NCBI GenBank assembly: GCA_010093485.1
Contig: MU001496.1
Coordinates: 1,369,666-1,433,665, forward strand
From: Karstenula rhodostoma CBS 690.94
Lineage: Eukaryota > Ascomycota > Dothideomycetes > Pleosporales > Didymosphaeriaceae
Direction of reading: 5' to 3'
Length of the DNA stretch: 64,000 nt
In this document: in pieces, positions 59,021 to 64,000 of the stretch
Position numbering within the stretch: position 1 is the first letter of the stretch
Layout of the letters: each line of letters starts with the position of its first letter
The notes under the pieces: generated by a model
The model's database searches: none
Seen by the model: only the letters and a program-made list of their open reading frames with translations
Told to the model about the DNA's origin: nothing
Translations under genes and position numbers: made by a program

Positions 59021-60221
59021 ATGAGACTTCTACGCGCACACAACGACGGCACCTTCAGCCTTGTCGAGTTCTACAGTAAACCCCCACCCTACGCCATACT
59101 CTCGCACACTTGGGGCCACGACAACGAAGAGGTCCTTCTTAAAGACATCATCAATAAGACTGGCACAAGCAAGCCAGGCTACACGAAGCTTCGTTTCTGT
59201 GCGGAACAAGCCGCTAAAGACGGCATCGAGCATATCTGGGTCGACACTTGTTGTATAGACAAGACCAGCAGTGCAGAACTCTCCGAAGCCATCAACTCCA
59301 TGTTCCGGTGGTATCAGAACTCTGAGAAATGCTACGTCTATCTCGCAGATGTTTATATCTCAGAGTACAATGCGGACATCCGTTGTTTCCAGAAGAGCTG
59401 GTGGTTCACACGAGGATGGACATTGCAGGAACTACTGGCTCCAACGTGTGTTGAATTCTTCACGGCGGATGCTCAGCTCATCGGAGATCGGGACACTCTA
59501 TCATCCGCCATCATTAAAGCGACAGGAATCCCTGACGATGCTCTCCGCGGGTACCCTTTATACCTGTTTACCATCACTGAACGCCTTTCGTGGACAATGC
59601 ATCGCTCTACTAAACGAGAAGAAGATTCTGCATATTCGTTGCTTGGAATCTTTGATGTGCACATGCCGCTAATATACGGAGAGGGAAGCGATAGGGCTTT
59701 TTCGCGCGTATTGCATGAGGCCGTTGTGTACGAGAATCGCCAGCACGGAAAATTCTTTAGGATATTGAGGAAGGCAATACCCCCGCGGGTATGGAATACA
59801 CTTTTGTGAAAACATTTGAGTACGAGCACTAACTGACGTAAAGGGCATGCACGGGCTCTATGCTGGACGCCGGAGGCTCCGCATCATAAGCTCCTTTTGG
59901 ACGCTGTTGATAACCGCGATTTATATGCTCGCTAGAGCCAACGGCAAAGGTCACAAAGTCATTGACGTTCTGAATATCTTTTCAGATATCGAAGTTGTTG
60001 ATGTGGGAAGATTTTTCTTGTGCATCCTGATCAATTTGAACTTGATCACCGTCATGCGTCCCTCGAACAGAGATGAATATATTTTCTATCAACAGGACAC
60101 CGCTCTTCTCCAGGCTCTCCCAGGCTATTACTACGAGTGGTTTATTTTTATTTTATTTTTTGATGTAAAGCTGCCATTGCAACTACCTGGTGATAAGGAA
60201 ATATCTGGAGGTACTATATAG
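59021..60221 (+). CDS. HET-domain protein with membrane C-terminus
   Basis: The structure is join(59021..59788,59844..60221), 381 aa. The 55-bp intron (GTATGG...AAG, branch CACTAAC) removes an apparent stop after IPPRVWNTLL and joins the HET part to a hydrophobic tail. The three HET blocks are present: YAILSHTWGHDNEEV, HIWVDTCCIDKTSSAELSEA and RGWTLQELLAPTCVEFF. The C-terminus has about three hydrophobic segments (FWTLLITAIYMLARA; VGRFFLCILINLNLITVM; WFIFILFFDVKLPL). No NACHT, WD40 or ankyrin part is present. HET proteins trigger programmed cell death in heterokaryon incompatibility. A membrane tail could act as the executioner or as an anchor. Confidence 0.82.
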
Positions 60222-61020
60222 ATCTGTCAAAAGGCTCTGAAGGATGGTGCTGTTCACGATGAGAGAGAAGGGCGCCTGCAGCGCTGGGCTTGATTGACCG
60301 AGCATCGACCTGTACGAGCTATTTGTTTTTGTTCATATTACAGTTCTTCCTCCCCTAGCACGTCCAGCTGTTCCATCTAGGCTGTTCAGTTCTTCGTGCC
60401 GGGACTACACGGCAAGGATGTTGAAGTTGACGTTCTGGATGAGATGAGAACCAAGCACTCCATTCCGCTGCGATTTCTACTTTGAACGGTTGACTCGTAG
60501 GTCCATAATGGTACAGTCGTAATATGGATCTAGTCAACATAGTTAAATAGTACCTACTAGTATTTACCTCCCTAATAGATCTTCACCTCTAACCATCAAT
60601 CCTCTCCGTCTAATCCTTCTCTCCTCGCGAGCGCGTCTCTATGCCGTAATCATTGCAGCACCGAAACCCATCAGCATGCTCAGTTCTTTGCATTTCCCGC
60701 TAGTAACGGCGTCTGGGAATTATCTTGCAATCCACTAGGATCTCAACTGATCGGTAAGCCGGCTTTCTTAAGCCTTTACAAAGTGCTCCTTTTACCCTAT
60801 TACATGCGTGCGAGGTGGCGAGGATGAAACGGAAAAGTGCTGCATCAGAATAGAATGCACCATCCCGCCTCTTACATCCATGACTAGCAACACACGACTA
60901 CATCCGCATTTGTAGGACGTTCACATGCCGCACGTTTCCAAGTGGTGTGCCATTCCATCTTTCCAAAATCCGCGTGCTCACCTCCGAGCGTGCCAATATG
61001 TGCATCCCCATCACAGTATC
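60222..61020. repeat. Intergenic with a copy of the 3.7-kb relic
   Basis: About 47 bp at 60620-60670 (CTCCTCGCGAGCGCGTCTC...GCAGCACCG) match 3690-3740 at roughly 80% by eye. No gene seen in the rest. Confidence 0.5.
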
Positions 61021-62460
61021 TCACAGCCCCTCAACCAACCCCGGCAGCACCTCCTCCTCCGTGAACCGCCAGATATCGCTACTATCCTGCGCCCTCCAGC
61101 TCGCACCCGTCCAATACGTACTCCTCCCCCCCTGCAGCTTATACATCTCCCCATAGAACCCCTTCTTCGTGTCCTCTGGCCGCGCCTGCAGGTAAAACGG
61201 CGCGTGCGAGCTGTACGCCACAAACTCCGGTTCTGTCTGGTTAAACGCACCCGGGTTCGCGCGCTGCAGCGTCTTAAACGCTGCTAGGATGTCTGCTTTG
61301 ACTTTTTTGTCTGGCAGAGGGAAGGTAGCGGGGGAGCGGGGCGTGCCGTAGTATGCGAGCTTCAGGCCAGGGACGTCGGTGCTGCCGATTGAGTAGACGC
61401 TGGGGAGGGAGGGGAGGTTGTAGGGTGTGTCGGGGCGGGCGTTGGCGATGGATAGGTTGTCTGGGAGCCCGGTGTTGCGCAGGATGGAGGTGTAGTAGCC
61501 CGCGTCTATTAGTTTAGCGAAGATGCTGCGTTCGTTCTTGCTCAGGTCGAAGGGGGCGAGGAAGTTGAGGCGGGGTGGGATGGTGATGAGGAGTTTCCTT
61601 GCGCGGACGAGTTTGCGGCCTTTGGGGGTGGAAACGACCAACGTGATGCCGTCGTCGCAGCGCTCTGAGTCGAGGACTTGGGACGAGAGGAGGAGGCTGC
61701 TTGCGGCGAGGAGCTCGGCTTGGGCTTTGGAGTAGAGCTCGCTGGTGTTGTGGTGCGCGGTCGTTAGAAACCCGCCCGAGAGCTGCTGGACCAGGCTCTG
61801 GCCCCATACGCGTTGGTTTTCGATCATTGGGACGGTGAGGATGTCGCCGAGACCGGGGTTATAGTTGTACATTGTGGGGAGCGCGGCCTCGATGCCGTAC
61901 TTCTTCGCGAATTTGCCAAAGGGCAGGACGAGGTCGTCGGGCACTGGGGAGGGGAGAAACATGCCATCGTTCAGGCGGGGGTACTTGGACAGAAACTGAG
62001 TGTAGTTTGCAAATGCTGCTGCCGTGTCTGCCTGGCTTGGGCTCGTGATGTTGACTTCTTTTCCGGTTCGGAGGTCGTAGTTGGCTGAAACGGAGTCGGA
62101 GCCGGATCCCGCGTCCGAGCCCAGGGTAATCAGGGGAACGTCGAACCGCGCGAAGTAGTCCCGGACGATTGTGAGGTTGTGGAAGATGATGACGCCCATA
62201 TCGATTGGTGTGCCGGTTGCGGAATCGATGTATGTTTCCGCATGGCCTCCGATGCGATCCTTTTTCTCAATGACAATGACGGACTTGCCCTTGTCCTTGA
62301 GGCTGATCGAAGCGTGGGTTCCTGCTGCGCCGCCGCCGATGATGGCGACATCTCGCTCAATGATGTCTGAGGGGTCGAAGTGGCCATAGTTGTTCGTCGT
62401 TGATGGTGCAGCGAGGGTTAATGCCGCCCATGATGATAGGAGAAACGCTTGAGAACGCAT
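61021..62460 (-). CDS. Secreted FAD-dependent amine-oxidase-like enzyme
   Basis: Single exon, 479 aa from the ATG at 62460 (MRSQAFLLSSWAALTLAA, a signal peptide). An ATG at 62475 adds five residues. The Rossmann motif is VAIIGGGAAGTHASISL, with the ribose-binding Glu in VIVIEKKDRIGGHAET. The substrate part has many N-glycosylation sequons. A C-terminal FAD-contact stretch is YWTGASWRAQDSSDIW. It belongs to the flavin amine-oxidase/phytoene-desaturase-like superfamily; fungal members are sometimes annotated as beta-cyclopiazonate dehydrogenase-like. Its substrate is unknown. It lies near no other biosynthetic gene. Confidence 0.85.
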   Translation of the reverse strand: MRSQAFLLSSWAALTLAAPSTTNNYGHFDPSDIIERDVAIIGGGAAGTHASISLKDKGKSVIVIEKKDRIGGHAETYIDSATGTPIDMGVIIFHNLTIVRDYFARFDVPLITLGSDAGSGSDSVSANYDLRTGKEVNITSPSQADTAAAFANYTQFLSKYPRLNDGMFLPSPVPDDLVLPFGKFAKKYGIEAALPTMYNYNPGLGDILTVPMIENQRVWGQSLVQQLSGGFLTTAHHNTSELYSKAQAELLAASSLLLSSQVLDSERCDDGITLVVSTPKGRKLVRARKLLITIPPRLNFLAPFDLSKNERSIFAKLIDAGYYTSILRNTGLPDNLSIANARPDTPYNLPSLPSVYSIGSTDVPGLKLAYYGTPRSPATFPLPDKKVKADILAAFKTLQRANPGAFNQTEPEFVAYSSHAPFYLQARPEDTKKGFYGEMYKLQGGRSTYWTGASWRAQDSSDIWRFTEEEVLPGLVEGL

Positions 62461-63385
62461 TTTGACGCTGATCACAGTGCGAGCGTTCGGTCAGTGTTAC
62501 CCTCCTCAGAACAATGCATTGTCCGAATTTATACGAGCGCAATATGTCACTCGCCGATCAGTACTATAACAGCGCCGCGTTATTGCATCCATCTACCTAT
62601 AGAATGGCTCGAGATTCTGTAGAGCAGTGCTGATGATCAGCTGCATGTATGCGGATTACTATTACCCTGTGGTGGCTGAACCACACGTTGGACGTGAAGA
62701 TTGTCGCCGGGCGTGAAGTGTAAGCCCAGGCGAGCCCAGATGGTCTGACGAAGTTTCGTAACAGCGCTACGGGGTATTTAATGTCGACACGTGCAGTTAT
62801 TAAACTTACGGGGCTCCAACTGTGCCTCTCCGGCCGATATAATACATACCCAGCTTACTGGCTAGCTAGAATTAAGGTTCGTATGACGTGAGCGCCAACA
62901 ACGGGAGCATGCATAAGCGATACAGGCCCGGGGCATGTGGTGCCGCTCTCTGTACCCTATGTCAGCATCGCATGGTAGGTAAAAAGCATTAACAAGAGCT
63001 GGAAGTGGGGAGATATCCAGGCGAAGGCGTCTCGGGGGGTTTGAATTGTGATCGCCTGAACTCGCTAATTCGGTAGCTGCCGTCCTGAAGGGGATGTTGA
63101 GGTGTTACAAGAGAACGTGCCGAGGATGAGAGAAATTATTCAATAAATGCGTGCCAATAGTAGAAACAAGAAAAATGTACGTCTTTGTGACGCGATAGGG
63201 GGCTTGCTGGGAGGTAGGGGTTGGAGAAGTCGGTCAATGCGTAGTAGGACCTAGGAGGTTGGCAGAGCTCGCGAGGCATTAAACAGTCTACGAAGTAGAG
63301 CTTTTTCAAGGGTATATATGTTTTTGATTGTATAGTCTATCTAGGTATATGGTTCATCAACTCATTACAATATTCTTGACAACGT
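62461..63385. other. Intergenic, no gene recognised
   Basis: 925 bp. Confidence 0.45.
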
Positions 63386-64000
63386 TTACTCATCGTCGCC
63401 GAAGAAAACCTTTACAGGCAACCAATCGTCGCCACAGACCTTGAACCTCTCGGTAAGGCCGGAGATGGCCTTCTGCTCCTCCTCGGTCAACTCCCAGCCG
63501 TCAACCTCGAAGTTGGCCTTGATCCTCGACTCGGTCACGCTCTTGGGGATGACGGATGTCCCACGCTGCAAGCCCCACAACAACAAGACCTGCTGCACCG
63601 ACTTACCCTTCTTCTCGGCAATCTTCTTCAGCTCCTCGTTCTTGTACAGCGGCGAGTCGGTCGAGCCGAGGCACGAGTAGGCGGTCGCGTGAATGCCCTT
63701 CTCCTTGAGGTAGTCGAGCAGCTTGGGCGAGGGGTTGTTAGGGTGCAGCTCAATCTGGTTAACGGCGGGGGTCGTCTTGAAGTCCTTGGAGGCGAAGAGC
63801 TTCTCGAGGTTCTTGATGGCGAAGTTGGAGACACCAATGTTCTTGACGCGGCCCGACTCGGGCAGCTTCTGCAGCTCGCGCCAGGTATCGGTGAAGTCCC
63901 AATCGGGGTAGTGCTTCTTCAGGTCCTCGGGGTCGGTAGATGAGGGCCAGTGCTGGGGTTTTGTTAGTCCGAGACGTGGACAAGGTGTCTGGAAGGATGT
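63386..64000 (-). CDS. Aldo-keto reductase, 3' part (glycerol dehydrogenase-like)
   Basis: The last exon is 63386-63952 (188 codons plus stop); the intron upstream of it begins outside the window. Motifs are HWPSSTDPED, RVKNIGVSNFAIKNLEKLF, AVNQIELHP, ATAYSCLGS, VQQVLLLWGLQRG and the NADP-binding IPKSV. The end WLPVKVFFGDDE resembles NADP-dependent glycerol dehydrogenases (GldB/Gcy1 type), which act in glycerol metabolism and osmotic adjustment. The catalytic Tyr/Lys lie in missing exons. Confidence 0.88.
   Translation of the reverse strand, partial: TSFQTPCPRLGLTKPQHWPSSTDPEDLKKHYPDWDFTDTWRELQKLPESGRVKNIGVSNFAIKNLEKLFASKDFKTTPAVNQIELHPNNPSPKLLDYLKEKGIHATAYSCLGSTDSPLYKNEELKKIAEKKGKSVQQVLLLWGLQRGTSVIPKSVTESRIKANFEVDGWELTEEEQKAISGLTERFKVCGDDWLPVKVFFGDDE

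Overview
This window is nuclear DNA of a filamentous ascomycete. Almost every gene has short GT-AG introns of about 45-90 bp, often with a CTAAC/CTGAC-type branch site, and the gene set is typical of Pezizomycotina. It includes UstYa, HET, KP4, crotonase-like secreted proteins and a fungal-type DUR3. A dothideomycete, probably Pleosporales, is my inference from the protein flavours and is not proven. I found no rRNA, tRNA, CRISPR array or intact transposon. Exon joins were worked out by hand from frames, splice consensus and family alignment knowledge.

Region 1 (about 1-31.5 kb) is mostly housekeeping. It holds a Pex20-like C-terminus, a PIP-box protein with a frame break, a secreted GH30 glycosidase, and the RNA-processing group CWC25 / ESF2 / SYF2. 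These are followed by an orphan three-exon gene, a cupin-5 protein, a PL20-like lyase, KIN17, an SDR, KRR1 and two adjacent SET-domain genes, the first with a signal peptide and a GC-AG intron. The region ends with a frameshifted secreted crotonase, a 2EXR-type protein, a small three-exon gene, a lone UstYa protein and ORC6. Degenerate repeats lie in the gaps at 1.9, 8.4, 9.7 and 10.2-10.8 kb.

Region 2 (about 31.5-47.3 kb) looks accessory and secretion-rich. It holds a small Zys-like secreted protein, a KP4 killer-toxin-like protein, and a six-cysteine secreted protein whose paralogue lies 12 kb away in opposite orientation. It also holds a haem-thiolate peroxidase with a frame break after its signal peptide, a subtilisin, a DUR3-type transporter divergent from an NtaA-type flavin monooxygenase, and an FAD monooxygenase. 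The last three look like a small uptake/oxidation cluster.

Region 3 (about 47.3-64 kb) is mixed. It holds a GT8-like membrane glycosyltransferase with an altered DXD motif, a weak 2EXR remnant, a GPI-anchored Ser/Thr-rich wall protein whose second exon has no in-frame ATG, and kynurenine formamidase. These are followed by a mitochondrial stomatin-like protein, an F-box protein, a HET-domain protein with a membrane C-terminus, a secreted FAD amine-oxidase-like enzyme, and the 3' part of an aldo-keto reductase that runs off the window.
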